Below are positions 13,594-22,834 of a stretch of 64,000 bases of DNA, one piece after another. Each line of letters begins with the position of its first letter. Within the stretch, counting starts at the first letter, position 1. The position numbers were made by a program, and so were the translations under genes. The stretch comes from Casimicrobiaceae bacterium (lineage in GTDB: Bacteria > Pseudomonadota > Gammaproteobacteria > Burkholderiales > Casimicrobiaceae): positions 87,457 to 151,456 of the forward strand of contig JANWWI010000003.1 of assembly GCA_025056355.1 (NCBI GenBank). Direction: 5' to 3'. The notes beneath the pieces were generated by a model. That model was not told the origin of the DNA. It saw only the letters and a list, made by a program, of their open reading frames with translations, and ran no database searches.

Positions 13594-16500
13594 GCCGCCT
13601 CTGCCATGCGCACCGCCTGGGCCACATCGACGCCCACGACGCGCGAAACCCCCGGCTCGTTCATCGTAACACCGATGAGCTGCTCGGCCATCTCCATTGA
13701 AATTTTGTTGTGCGAGATGAACACGAACTGCGTCTGCGCGGCCATCTCGCGCACGAGTTTGCAAAACCGTTCGGTGTTCGGATCATCAAGCGGCGCATCG
13801 ACCTCATCGAGCAGACAAAACGGCGCCGGGTTGAGGTGAAACAAGGCAAAGACCAGCGCGATCGCGGTCAGCGCCTTCTCTCCGCCCGAAAGCAAATGAA
13901 TGGAGCTGTTTCGCTTGCCCGGCGGCTGCGCGATCACTTGAATGCCGGCATCCAGGATTTCCTCACCGGTCAGTACGAGCTTGGCCGTGCCGCCGCCGAA
14001 CAACACCGGGAAGAGCCGGCCGAAGTGCGCGTTGACCTGCTCATAGGTCGAGGCAAGCTGCGTGCGCGTTTCGCGATCGATGCGCCGAATGGCATCCTCA
14101 AGTGTGGCGATGGCTTCGGCCAAGTCCGTTGCCTGGGCGTCCAGATACTGTTTGCGCTCGCGCGCCTGTTCGAGCTCCTCAATCGCTGCCAGATTGACCG
14201 CGCCGAGCGCGGCAATGTCACGGTCGAGCTGCGTGAGCTGTGCCTGCAATGCGGCAGGCTTCGGCGCTTGCGCGAGCTGCGCCGCAAGCACCTCTTGGTC
14301 CACCTTGAGCTGCGCAAGTTGTTCGTCGAGCTGGGCAAGGGCTGCCTCAGCGGTTGACTGACGCACCCGGGCATCTTCGATACGCCTGCGAATCGGCTCA
14401 AACTCGCGTTCAAGCGCAAGCCGCTTTTCCTCACTCGCCAGCAGCCGGGCATTGGCCAGCTCAACCGCCTCGCGCGCGCTGCGTAGGGCCTGCTCGCGCC
14501 CCTGCCGGTCCGAGAGCAGTTGCTGCAAGGCACCCTCGATCGGTTCGAGCAGGATACTTTCGAGTTCTTGGCGAAGTCGGTCGCGCTGGCTGGCCGTTTC
14601 ACGCTGCTCGCGCTGGTTGCTCTCCAGTGCGCGCTCAAGCTCGGCCACCTCGCTGCGGGCGCGCTCCAGCGCGTAAATACCGTCCCGCAGCGCATGTTCC
14701 GCCTGCCGCCAGGCTTCGCGCGCCTTCACGAGCGCGATCTCGGCCTCGTTGCGAGCGCCGCGTTCGACCTGGCGCTGCGCAAGCAGTTGGTCATAAACCG
14801 TCTGCCGCTCGAGAAGCTCTGAGGCCTGCGCGGCCACCATCGCCTCCTCGGTTGCGCACAGGGTCGCGATTTCTTCAAGCTCCGCTGCGATCTGTGCCCC
14901 ACGCTCTTCGGCGCGCGCGCGCGCCTGCTCAAGCTGCATGCGTTCGACCTCGAGCGCATGCACGCGCTGCTGAATCGAGACGATGGCACTGCGCAGTTCG
15001 TTGGCCAACCGTCGCTCGCGCTCATAACGCTCCTCGGCTCGGGCAAGCGCCTCAGAGGCGGTTCGAAGCTGCGCTTCCGCCTCGGCAAGCTCAAGCGCAA
15101 GCGCCGCGATTTCCCGCTCGCGCGTTGTGGCACCGTGTACCCTCGCCTCAGGCGCAAAGTAGGACAGGCTCTGGGCATCGACGAGGTGTCCTTGCGGCGT
15201 CACCCAGCTCTCCCCGGGGCCAAGCGTATGGCGCTGCGCAAGCGCCGTGGCCAGATCCGGGGCAGCCCGATAGCCGTGCAACCACTCGGCAAGCAACATC
15301 TGCACCGCGCGCTCTTCAGCGCTTACGCGTCGCGCAAGCCCATCGGCCCGGATCGGTATTTCACGACCCGCGCTGGTGCTGTAGAGCGTCAAACGCGCCG
15401 GAGGCGCTGGCAGGGTCTCAAGTATCTGCCCGGCCTCAACCGGAAGCGCCTGCAACCGCTCGCGCAAGACCGCTTCGATCGCATCGTCCCACCCCGGTTC
15501 GACACGCAGCGCACGCCACAACGGCGAGCCGCGAATGCCACAGCTGCGCGCCCACGACCGAAGCGCCTGATCGTCGCCCTGCTCGAGCGCTTCTTGGAGC
15601 TTCACGAGCGCTTGATGCCGGGCACGCAAAGCGGCAAGCCGTTCTGCGGCCGCTTCGCGCTCAAGTCGCGCCGTGGCACGCGCGCGATCGGCCGCAAGCG
15701 CTCGCTCTTCGGCTTGCTGCGCCTCGCGCTCCGACTCAGCCAGCACCGTGCGCTCGGCCTCGAGCTGCTCTTCAAGCACGCCAAGGTCGCTTGACTCGGG
15801 GACTTTGAGCCGGGCTCGCTCCGCTTCGAGCCGCTCGCGCCGTTGCGCAAGCTGCGCGAGGCTGCGTTCGGCGTTGGCGCGCTTGAGCTGCGCAAGCTGT
15901 CGTGCCGATTCAACTTGCGCGAGACGATCCTGCGTTGCGGCAAGCCGTTCGCTTGCCCGCTGTAATGCCTCCTCGGCGCGCGTGACCGCGGCCTGTGCGG
16001 CTTCGTTGGCGCGTTGCCGATCGACCTGCTGCGCTTCCTCCACAGCCTGCGCATCGCGCGCTTCGGCTAGCGCCTGCTCATGCCGGGCGTGCGCTTCGGC
16101 AAGTGCCGACAGCCGCGCGCTGAGCTGCTCAACCTGAGCCGCTAACCGCGCCCGACGCTCGCGCTCATAGGCGAGTTGCTGCTCGGTGCGGGCGACCTCG
16201 GCGTTGATTTCGTAGAAGGCCCCCTGGGCGGCGTGCTGTGCGTCGTTGGCCGTGAAAACCGCCTGGCGCAGCGCTTCGACTTCGCGCGCATGGCTTGCGA
16301 GCTCGGCCTCTTTCGCGAATAGCTCGGTTTCGGCTTGTGCAAGCACCGCCACGGCCGCCTCACGCGCACGAAGCGCCTCCTCGCGCCGCAGCACGAGAAG
16401 TAGCGCCTGCGTCGCCGTGCGCGCCTGTTCGAGCTCGCGATAACGCGCCGCCACTTTTGCCTGCGCTTCAAGGCGCTCGAGCTGCGTGCCGAGTTCGGCT

Positions 16501-17093
16501 CGGATGTCTTCGACCCGGGCGAGGTTTTCGCGCGTGTCGGCGAGGCGGGCCTCGGTTTCGCGGCGCCGTTCCCGATAGCGCGAGACCCCCGCGGCCTCCT
16601 CGAGAAACACGCGCAGCTCCTCGGGCTTGGCTTCGATCAAGCGCGAGATCATGCCCTGCTCGATGACGGCATAGGCGCGCGGTCCAAGACCCGTGCCGAG
16701 GAACAAATCGAGAATGTCGCGGCGCCGCACCGCTTGGTGATTGATGTAGTAGTGCGAACCGCCATTGCGTTCGAGCACGCGCTTGACCGAGAGCTCGCTG
16801 TACTTGCTCCACGGACCTTGAGCCCGACCGGCGCTGTTGTCGAAAACGAGCTCAACGCTCGCACGCGAGACGGGCTTACGCTCGCCGGCGCCATTGAAGA
16901 TCACATCTTCCATCGACTCGCCGCGAAGCGCCGAAGCCTTGAGTTCGCCGAGCACCCAGCGAACCGCATCGATCACGTTCGATTTGCCGCATCCATTGGG
17001 GCCGACGATGCCGATCAGACGACCCGGCAAAGCGATCGTCGTCGGATCCACGAAGGATTTGAAACCGGCCAGTTTGATCGCAACAAGACGCAT
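13590..17093 (-). CDS. smc: Chromosome segregation ATPase SMC
   Basis: SMC is the core of the bacterial condensin that compacts and segregates the chromosome with ScpA and ScpB. The 1,167-residue form starts [14 protein letters not shown]. The Walker A motif GPNGCGKSN is at residues 31-39. Long coiled coils flank a hinge at about 510-680. The C-terminal head has the signature [10 protein letters not shown] and the Walker B region [11 protein letters not shown]. The ORF track start 19 codons upstream adds residues unlike the family, so I rejected it. scpA and scpB are not in the window. The gene is divergent from queF, with about 98 bases between the starts. Confidence 0.97.
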   Translation of the reverse strand: MRLVAIKLAGFKSFVDPTTIALPGRLIGIVGPNGCGKSNVIDAVRWVLGELKASALRGESMEDVIFNGAGERKPVSRASVELVFDNSAGRAQGPWSKYSELSVKRVLERNGGSHYYINHQAVRRRDILDLFLGTGLGPRAYAVIEQGMISRLIEAKPEELRVFLEEAAGVSRYRERRRETEARLADTRENLARVEDIRAELGTQLERLEAQAKVAARYRELEQARTATQALLLVLRREEALRAREAAVAVLAQAETELFAKEAELASHAREVEALRQAVFTANDAQHAAQGAFYEINAEVARTEQQLAYERERRARLAAQVEQLSARLSALAEAHARHEQALAEARDAQAVEEAQQVDRQRANEAAQAAVTRAEEALQRASERLAATQDRLAQVESARQLAQLKRANAERSLAQLAQRRERLEAERARLKVPESSDLGVLEEQLEAERTVLAESEREAQQAEERALAADRARATARLEREAAAERLAALRARHQALVKLQEALEQGDDQALRSWARSCGIRGSPLWRALRVEPGWDDAIEAVLRERLQALPVEAGQILETLPAPPARLTLYSTSAGREIPIRADGLARRVSAEERAVQMLLAEWLHGYRAAPDLATALAQRHTLGPGESWVTPQGHLVDAQSLSYFAPEARVHGATTREREIAALALELAEAEAQLRTASEALARAEERYERERRLANELRSAIVSIQQRVHALEVERMQLEQARARAEERGAQIAAELEEIATLCATEEAMVAAQASELLERQTVYDQLLAQRQVERGARNEAEIALVKAREAWRQAEHALRDGIYALERARSEVAELERALESNQREQRETASQRDRLRQELESILLEPIEGALQQLLSDRQGREQALRSAREAVELANARLLASEEKRLALEREFEPIRRRIEDARVRQSTAEAALAQLDEQLAQLKVDQEVLAAQLAQAPKPAALQAQLTQLDRDIAALGAVNLAAIEELEQARERKQYLDAQATDLAEAIATLEDAIRRIDRETRTQLASTYEQVNAHFGRLFPVLFGGGTAKLVLTGEEILDAGIQVIAQPPGKRNSSIHLLSGGEKALTAIALVFALFHLNPAPFCLLDEVDAPLDDPNTERFCKLVREMAAQTQFVFISHNKISMEMAEQLIGVTMNEPGVSRVVGVDVAQAVRMAEAA

Positions 17094-17191
17094 TCGGAAT
17101 CCGCGAGGCGCGCGAAGCGATCCCCAGACAACCCCCCCTCGCCATCGCACGCGCTCAAGCTTTACAATCCGGCGATTATAGGTGCCCCGAT

Positions 17192-17665
17192 TTGAGCTCT
17201 AAGTCTTTGAAAAAGCTTACAAAAGCCACTAAGCCTGCGGCGCGTCCCGCAGCGCCGCCCGAGCGCCGTCTCGACACGTTCGAAAATCCCCATCCCGAGC
17301 GCGACTACCTGATTCACATCCAGGTACCGGAGTTCACCTGCCATTGCCCGCTGACCGGGCAGCCAGACTTTGCCCACTTTACGATCGAGTACGTGCCCGA
17401 CCGGCGCTGCGTCGAACTCAAGTCGCTCAAGCTCTACATGTGGAGCTTTCGCAACGAAGGGGCGTTCCACGAAAAGGTCACCAACGACGTGCTCGATGAT
17501 CTTGTGGCGGCGATTGCGCCGCGCTTCATGCGCGTGACCGCCCGATGGAACGTGCGCGGCGGCATCTTCACGAACGTTGTGGCCGAGCACCGCGCGCGCG
17601 GGTGGAAGCCCAAGCCGGTCGTCGATTTATCTGCTTTTGGCCTGGCAATGCCCCTGGCACGATAA
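17192..17665 (+). CDS. queF: NADPH-dependent 7-cyano-7-deazaguanine reductase QueF
   Basis: QueF reduces preQ0 to preQ1 in queuosine biosynthesis. The 157-residue product belongs to the short, single-domain (YkvM-like) class. The motif [13 protein letters not shown] places the nucleophile Cys52 and the general acid Asp59 seven residues apart, as in characterised enzymes. The start is probably the TTG at 17192, with AGGTG upstream. A second in-frame TTG five codons later is possible. The other queuosine gene in this window, queG, is at 34.8 kb and not linked. Divergent AT-rich boxes (TTTACAAT and GATTATAG) near 17162-17181 may serve as -10 elements for this gene. Confidence 0.96.
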   Translation: MSSKSLKKLTKATKPAARPAAPPERRLDTFENPHPERDYLIHIQVPEFTCHCPLTGQPDFAHFTIEYVPDRRCVELKSLKLYMWSFRNEGAFHEKVTNDVLDDLVAAIAPRFMRVTARWNVRGGIFTNVVAEHRARGWKPKPVVDLSAFGLAMPLAR

Positions 17666-17675
17666 GCGCCGAGCC

Positions 17676-18722
17676 TCACGGCCTGCGCGCGCGCTCAAAG
17701 GCATATGCGAGCGACCAAACGGCCGAGGCGTACAGGCGCGAGCGGTTGTAACGCGTAATGACGTAGAAGTTCTCGAAGGCGAGCCAGTAGTCGAGGCGCC
17801 CGTCGGCGCGTTCAAGCGCAATCAAGCCGAGCACGTCGTGCTCGTGCGGCGGTCGAACGCCTGCGTCGCGCGCCCGCACGCTCACCCCTAGCCGTTGCCA
17901 TTCGGACCATGGGCGACGCGCGGTCAGTCCACCATCGAAGAGCGCCCGCACCTCCGGCGGGGGCTCGTGAATCGGCAACATGACCGGTTCGCCCCGCTGC
18001 CAGCCATGCGCCACCAAAAACGAAGCCACCGACCCGATGATATCGGCCGGGGAATCCCAAAGATCAATCCGCCCATCGCGATCAAAATCGACCGCAAAGC
18101 GACGGTAGCTGCCGGGCATGAATTGCGGCCAGCCGAGTGCGCCCGCAAACGACCCGTAGAAGTCGAGCGGCGAGCGACCCAACTCGCGCGCAAGCAGTAG
18201 GAACTCTTTGAGTTCCCCGCGGAAGAATTCCGCGCGACGCGGGTAATCGAAGGCCAGGGTCGCAAGCGCATCGATCACTCGCGTCGATCCGGTGATCCGG
18301 CCAAACACCGTCTCGACGCCGATGATGGCCGCAATGACCGAGCGCGGCACGCCATAGGTCGCCTCGGCGCGCGCGAAGTGTTCCGCGTGCCGCGACAGAA
18401 ACGCTTGCCCGCGCTCAAAGCGATCCCCCCCAATATGCCGCGGCCAGTACAGGTGCCATGGTGTGGGCGCCCGAAGCGGCGCATCCATCAGGGCAATCAC
18501 GCGGTCAAGCCGCCGAACCTGGGCGAACAAAGCGTCGAACTCACCCTCGGGATAATCGTGCTCGCGCTGCAGCTCTTCTCGCAGCGCAAGCAGCTCGGCG
18601 CGGCCCACAAAGCTCTGCGCCCCGGCAAGGCTGACTTCTCCGATCCATGCGCAGAGCCACGCGAGCAACGCTTGCGCAACGCGGCGACTTGCGCCTTGGA
18701 GAGCAAAACCACGGGAACTCAT
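17676..18722 (-). CDS. mltB: Lytic murein transglycosylase B (MltB family)
   Basis: MltB cleaves the glycan strands of peptidoglycan, releasing 1,6-anhydromuropeptides. The 348-residue product begins MSSRGF and has a hydrophobic N-terminal segment ending near AGAQSF (about residue 37), probably a signal sequence. I see no clear lipobox cysteine, so a soluble or SltB-like form is possible. The catalytic region includes AIIGVETVFGR, with its glutamate as the likely catalytic acid. GALGWPQFMPGSYRRFAVD and the FDRDGRIDLWDSPADIIGS stretch are strongly conserved in this family. The internal ATG at 18722 is chosen because GAGAGG precedes it by 6 bases. The start lies 24 bases from the pyrD start, in divergent orientation. 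Confidence 0.93.
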   Translation of the reverse strand: MSSRGFALQGASRRVAQALLAWLCAWIGEVSLAGAQSFVGRAELLALREELQREHDYPEGEFDALFAQVRRLDRVIALMDAPLRAPTPWHLYWPRHIGGDRFERGQAFLSRHAEHFARAEATYGVPRSVIAAIIGVETVFGRITGSTRVIDALATLAFDYPRRAEFFRGELKEFLLLARELGRSPLDFYGSFAGALGWPQFMPGSYRRFAVDFDRDGRIDLWDSPADIIGSVASFLVAHGWQRGEPVMLPIHEPPPEVRALFDGGLTARRPWSEWQRLGVSVRARDAGVRPPHEHDVLGLIALERADGRLDYWLAFENFYVITRYNRSRLYASAVWSLAYAFERARRP

Positions 18723-18733
18723 CGTCGGCCTCT

Positions 18734-18739
18734 CATAAT
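18734..18739 (+). promoter_or_regulatory. -10-like box CATAAT placed for a leaderless pyrD transcript
   Basis: CATAAT is followed by 7 bases and then the pyrD ATG, so initiation at the usual distance would fall on the start codon itself. No good -35 hexamer is visible at 16-19 bases upstream, and pyrD has no convincing Shine-Dalgarno sequence. This is suggestive only. Confidence 0.4.
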
Positions 18740-18746
18740 AAAGCGT

Positions 18747-19769
18747 ATGCCCTATGCGCTGTGGCGACACTTGCTTTTCGCGCTGGAACCGGAGCGTGCG
18801 CACCGGCTCGCCTTGGCGGCCTTGGACGTCCAGGCGAGGCTGGGCCTTGCGCGACTCTGGGCCGGTGCGCTGCCCGAGCGGCCCGTCGAGCTACTGGGCT
18901 TGCGCTTCAAAAATCGCGTCGGGCTCGCGGCGGGACTCGACAAAAACGCGAAGCATCTCGCCGCTCTGGCGCAGCTCGGGTTTGGCTTTCTCGAGATCGG
19001 CACGCTCACCCCGAAAGCTCAACCCGGAAACCCTCCGCCGCGACTGTTTCGCCTTGTCGAGCACGAGGCCTTGATCAACCGGTTGGGCTTCAACAACGAC
19101 GGTGTGAATGCCGCCGTAGCGCGGCTCGCCGCACGCTCGCTCGACGTACCGGTCGGCGTCAACATCGGTAAAAACGCGAGCACGCCAAACGAGCGCGCCA
19201 AGCAGGACTACCTGGCCGCCCTGCGCGCCGTGTTTTTGCATGCCGACTACGTCGCGGTCAACGTCTCCTCACCGAACACGCCTACGCTGCGTGAGCTGCA
19301 ATCGCCAAGGTGGATCGGCGAGCTCATTGGCGCCCTCGTCGGCGAGCGCGACCGCTTGGCGCGTCTGCACGGGCGCCGCTGTCCCATCGCAGTCAAGCTC
19401 GCGCCTGATCTGGCGCACGAAACCGTACCGTCGATCGTGGAAGCGCTTCTCGACGCCGGGGCCGAAGCCATCATCTGCTCGAATACCACCGTCTCGCGCG
19501 ATGGCGTGACCGAGCATCCACTTGCGCGGGAGGCGGGTGGTTTGAGCGGTCGGCCGCTTGCACCGCTGGCCGATCGCCTGCTTGCGCAGGTCGCCGAGTG
19601 CGTGCGCGGCCGCGTCCCTTTGATCGGCGTGGGCGGAATCCTTTCAGTTGAGGACGCAAAGCGCAAACTCGACTTGGGTGCCGATCTGGTTCAGCTCTAC
19701 ACCGGGCTCATCTACCGCGGGCCGGGTCTGGTCGGGGAACTCGTGCGCGCTCTGGCCGAAGCAGGCTGA
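18747..19769 (+). CDS. pyrD: Dihydroorotate dehydrogenase, class 2 (quinone-linked)
   Basis: PyrD oxidises dihydroorotate to orotate in pyrimidine synthesis and passes electrons to the quinone pool at the inner membrane. The true start is MPYALWRHL at 18747. The ORF track start at 18378 lies inside mltB on the other strand. The 340-residue product has the class 2 N-terminal membrane-associating helices (about 1-40). VGLAAGLDKNAKH is near 54, the active-site loop VNVSSPNT with the class 2 serine is near 172, and NTTVSRDG is near 247. FMN-binding motifs appear toward the C-terminus (GVGGILS). The last 62 bases overlap, in antiparallel, the end of the gene at 19708-20427. Confidence 0.96.
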   Translation: MPYALWRHLLFALEPERAHRLALAALDVQARLGLARLWAGALPERPVELLGLRFKNRVGLAAGLDKNAKHLAALAQLGFGFLEIGTLTPKAQPGNPPPRLFRLVEHEALINRLGFNNDGVNAAVARLAARSLDVPVGVNIGKNASTPNERAKQDYLAALRAVFLHADYVAVNVSSPNTPTLRELQSPRWIGELIGALVGERDRLARLHGRRCPIAVKLAPDLAHETVPSIVEALLDAGAEAIICSNTTVSRDGVTEHPLAREAGGLSGRPLAPLADRLLAQVAECVRGRVPLIGVGGILSVEDAKRKLDLGADLVQLYTGLIYRGPGLVGELVRALAEAG

Positions 19770-20427
19770 GCAGCTCGCGTCGCGCCGCTTCGAGCTTCCG
19801 GCGCGACGGTGCGTCGAGCTCGAGCGCTATGGCAGCCCGATCCGTCTCGTCCCGCGAGGGCAGCCGCGCGAGACGCTGCAAGACCTCAGGATGACGCTCG
19901 AGCAACTGCGTGCGTGCGCGACGCGCGGCCTCATCCTCGGGCCACGTCCAAGGCACAAGCAGCCGCACGCGCTGTTCCGGCGGCCCTTGCTGATTCAACG
20001 CTGCGCTTTCGAGCCAGCTGCGGAGGCGGCCGAAGGGGTCGCGCGCCGCCTCGCGCAACCAAAACACGTTGTCCACCGTCACCGTTTCGGCGTCCCACCG
20101 CGTCACGCGCGGTGGCCGTCCCACCTCGCAGCGCCCGCGCTCGAGCGCCTTGAAACAAGCGGCCAGCAGCGCCTCGGCTTCGCCTTCGCCGAAGCTTCGG
20201 ATGCACACAGGGCACGGACGCCGAAACGCACGATCAAGCGCTTCTACCACGGCGACCGGGTCGGCCCCTACGAACTCGATGAACTCAAGCCGTGCGCCTT
20301 CGCCGAGCATCGCGAGCACGTCGCGCGCGAACCCGTCCGTGCCGATCACAAGCGGCGCATCCCCGACGCGCAGCAACCCGAGCCGCGCAGGCGGCGCGTA
20401 AGGGCCTGGAGCCTTCCCCGTCTTCAA
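19708..20427 (-). CDS. Unrecognised protein translationally coupled to the DUF1631 gene
   Basis: This 239-residue ORF is supported mainly by context: its ATG overlaps the stop of the upstream DUF1631 gene as ATGA. I do not recognise the family. The first 70 residues contain LVIGTDGFARDVLAM. A CPVC pair sits near residue 72, the middle reads like a mixed alpha/beta fold, and the C-terminal 60 residues are rich in Arg and Glu and probably helical. There is no signal peptide or membrane segment. Its 3' end overlaps the pyrD coding sequence by 62 bases in antiparallel. The alternative reading, a plus-strand ORF over the same interval, has no coupling or family resemblance. It may act with the DUF1631 protein. 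Confidence 0.62.
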   Translation of the reverse strand: MKTGKAPGPYAPPARLGLLRVGDAPLVIGTDGFARDVLAMLGEGARLEFIEFVGADPVAVVEALDRAFRRPCPVCIRSFGEGEAEALLAACFKALERGRCEVGRPPRVTRWDAETVTVDNVFWLREAARDPFGRLRSWLESAALNQQGPPEQRVRLLVPWTWPEDEAARRARTQLLERHPEVLQRLARLPSRDETDRAAIALELDAPSRRKLEAARRELLSLLRPERARVPRPDPARGR

Positions 20428-22748
20428 GCCGCTTTGGCTTCCTCTGCAAACATCCGGGCGAGCGCTTGATCGACGAGCGGTTCGCTCTCAATGATGCGCG
20501 CTCGATCCGACCGAAACCACTCGGCGAGCTCCTCAGGGGTAACCGAGGCGGCTTTCCGGCCGTGCCGCGTCACAAAAAGATAGGTCGTTCTTTGCGGCGA
20601 AATCCAAGCGAGTTTCGCATAGGTCAGCGCACCGTTTTCGTCGCTCAGCTCGATCCACTGATTGCGCTCCATCTGCGCCACGATCTGCGCAAAAACATCA
20701 GGCGCCGGAGGCTCAACCGGAGCGGGCGGATCGGTGTACTGAGGTGAGGCCCCCCGCAAAAGCCCCGAATGCACCTCGAAGAGGCGGTCAAACAACGGGC
20801 CGAGCGTCGCGTCCGAGAACTTGCTCAAGCCGTCACGCAGTCGACGCACGAGCGGCGGCAGACGATTGCCCAGTTCAGCGCGTTCGGTGGGTTGTGGCTT
20901 TGGCGCCACACTCCAGATCAGCTCATCGAGCGTTGCAAGCGCTTCGTTGAAAGCCGGGCTGTCGCAGCCCACTTCGAGTGCAAGCTCCTCCAGGTGGGGC
21001 CGCCAGGCTAATTCAATGAACTCGCCAACCACTTGTGGCAACGCATTTTGTTGCAGGCGCGTTGCAACCGCATCGCGCGCGGCCTTGAGCGCAAGTAACT
21101 GGCGATCGGCTTCGCGCGCCATCGCGAGCTCGGCTTCCACGGCCGGCCGAACGTTTTGTTCGTGCTCGGCCATGAATTGCTCGATTTCGACGATGGCAGC
21201 CGTAAAGACGCCGAGGTCATCGACGAAGTCGCGATTGATCTGGTCAACGATTGCCGCGATCTTGCGATAGAGCGGGTCGTCGATGCCATCGTTTGGTGAC
21301 CAGCCGATCCCCGCGTCGGCGAGCTTGTTGATCAGAATCCGCGCCGGATGATTCTTGCGCGAAAAGAAACCACGATCGAGCATCGCGGCCTTGAGCGTGG
21401 GGATTTGCAGTCGGCCGATGAGGACCTTGATTTCGTCTCGTAACTCGCGCCGCGCGAAGGCGAACTCAAAAAGCATCGCCACGAGTTCGGTGGTCGTGGC
21501 GTCAAGAACCGACATTTGACCACTGCCGTAGCCGGGCACAACAGCACGCAGAATGCTGCGTGCGGGCGCCGAGGCCGCTTGATCCTCAGCGGCCCGCCCC
21601 ACCCCGGCGAGCCCGAGCTCCTCGGCCCCGCTACGGGCATACGCGGTCTGAAGGGTGGACAACGAATCGAGCAACTGTGGATCGACCGCTGTTGGCACCG
21701 CGCCGCGCACAGACCCATCGGGGGCAAAGCCGAGCGCCGCGCTCACCTGCATGGCCTCGCGAGCTCGCAGCATGCTTGCAACCGCAGGATCGCCAACTCC
21801 GGGCCCGCCGGCAATTCCCGGGACCACGCCCTGGATGCGCTCGATCAATGCGGTCAGGTTGGTGAGCAGTGTCCGCATCGAAGCATCCCCCGGATCGGCC
21901 CCCGCCCCCGCATCTTCGCCGACGCGCGGCGAGGCCGCCGAGGTCGAGGCCGCATCGGCGCCTCGCCCCAGCGATGCACTGGCCACGGAACCGGTCGGGC
22001 TTGAAACCCGGCCGGCGGTCACGCTTGCCGCGGGCGCCGAAACCCCTGCGTCCGTCAAAAATCGGTTGAGGTCACGATAGACGTCGGTAAAGCCGAGTGG
22101 GCCCAGCGAACCCAGCACTCGTAACCACGTGGTTCTCACGGGGCGCGAATCGCAAACCCCGATCATCGCCTCGTGCAGACAGGCCACCAGCGACTGAGGC
22201 GAAAAGGGGTTCTCCGAGAGCTTCAAATCGGGTCGGCCGATGAGCGCGACACTGCGCGCATGCAACAAGGGCAGGTCGCCGACGATCGCGCCCTCGATGT
22301 TGCGCGCGAGCGTTCGCGCCGCGACCTGCTCGTCAAGCACGTCAATCGACTGAAGTTCAAGCTGAGTCGGGGTCGCCTCCTGGGTGAGCTCGGTGTTGAC
22401 GCCCTGATCGATGCGCCGGGTTAGCCGCTTGAGAAATTCTTCACTCAAGGCTGCGCGGTGCTGCTGCAGAAGCGCCCGCGCGTCAAGCAGTGTGGCCACC
22501 AGTCGCGGCTCGAAGTTCTGTGTCGCCTGTTCGAGCAGTGCATCGGCGAGTCGATCGAGCGCGGCTGCAAGCTGAAGCGACGAGCGATGCACCATCAGAT
22601 CGCGCAGCGAGGCGCGAACTTGGGAGAGGTTCAACGAGGCTTTCACAGCTGTGGCAAGTCCGGACACCCGAGGTGTGTTCGTGTGGCCTACAAAATCACT
22701 GTCAGGCAATTCCGCACCCCAAAAAGCACGGCCCAGGTCGCTTGGCAC
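20424..22748 (-). CDS. DUF1631 family protein
   Basis: This large, mostly helical cytoplasmic protein of up to 774 residues matches the DUF1631 layout. It has an N-terminal helical region (SQVRASLRDLMVHRSS near 43), a variable Ala/Ser/Gly-rich linker near 235-290, and a long helical body. A C-terminal domain near 690-760 contains LAWISPQRTTYLFVTRHGRKA and resembles the PilZ-like end seen in this family. Some databases label the family thymidine phosphorylase, which nothing in the sequence supports. The start is unsure: the ORF begins at a GTG (22748) without a clear ribosome site, and a GTG about 28 codons later is an alternative. It is followed by an overlapping gene of unknown function. Confidence 0.83.
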   Translation of the reverse strand: MPSDLGRAFWGAELPDSDFVGHTNTPRVSGLATAVKASLNLSQVRASLRDLMVHRSSLQLAAALDRLADALLEQATQNFEPRLVATLLDARALLQQHRAALSEEFLKRLTRRIDQGVNTELTQEATPTQLELQSIDVLDEQVAARTLARNIEGAIVGDLPLLHARSVALIGRPDLKLSENPFSPQSLVACLHEAMIGVCDSRPVRTTWLRVLGSLGPLGFTDVYRDLNRFLTDAGVSAPAASVTAGRVSSPTGSVASASLGRGADAASTSAASPRVGEDAGAGADPGDASMRTLLTNLTALIERIQGVVPGIAGGPGVGDPAVASMLRAREAMQVSAALGFAPDGSVRGAVPTAVDPQLLDSLSTLQTAYARSGAEELGLAGVGRAAEDQAASAPARSILRAVVPGYGSGQMSVLDATTTELVAMLFEFAFARRELRDEIKVLIGRLQIPTLKAAMLDRGFFSRKNHPARILINKLADAGIGWSPNDGIDDPLYRKIAAIVDQINRDFVDDLGVFTAAIVEIEQFMAEHEQNVRPAVEAELAMAREADRQLLALKAARDAVATRLQQNALPQVVGEFIELAWRPHLEELALEVGCDSPAFNEALATLDELIWSVAPKPQPTERAELGNRLPPLVRRLRDGLSKFSDATLGPLFDRLFEVHSGLLRGASPQYTDPPAPVEPPAPDVFAQIVAQMERNQWIELSDENGALTYAKLAWISPQRTTYLFVTRHGRKAASVTPEELAEWFRSDRARIIESEPLVDQALARMFAEEAKAA

Positions 22749-22834
22749 GCCGGTGGCCGCGACGTGCTAAGCATATCGGGGTCTTCGCCAGGGCAGGCGC
22801 TTCCCGGCCGCCTTTCTTGCGACCACGAGCGCCG

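Noticed and set aside
14354-15808. 484-residue plus-strand ORF opposite smc
   Set aside because: It is a shadow of the GC-rich smc coding sequence: Arg/Ala/Pro-rich, no motif, no ribosome-binding site.
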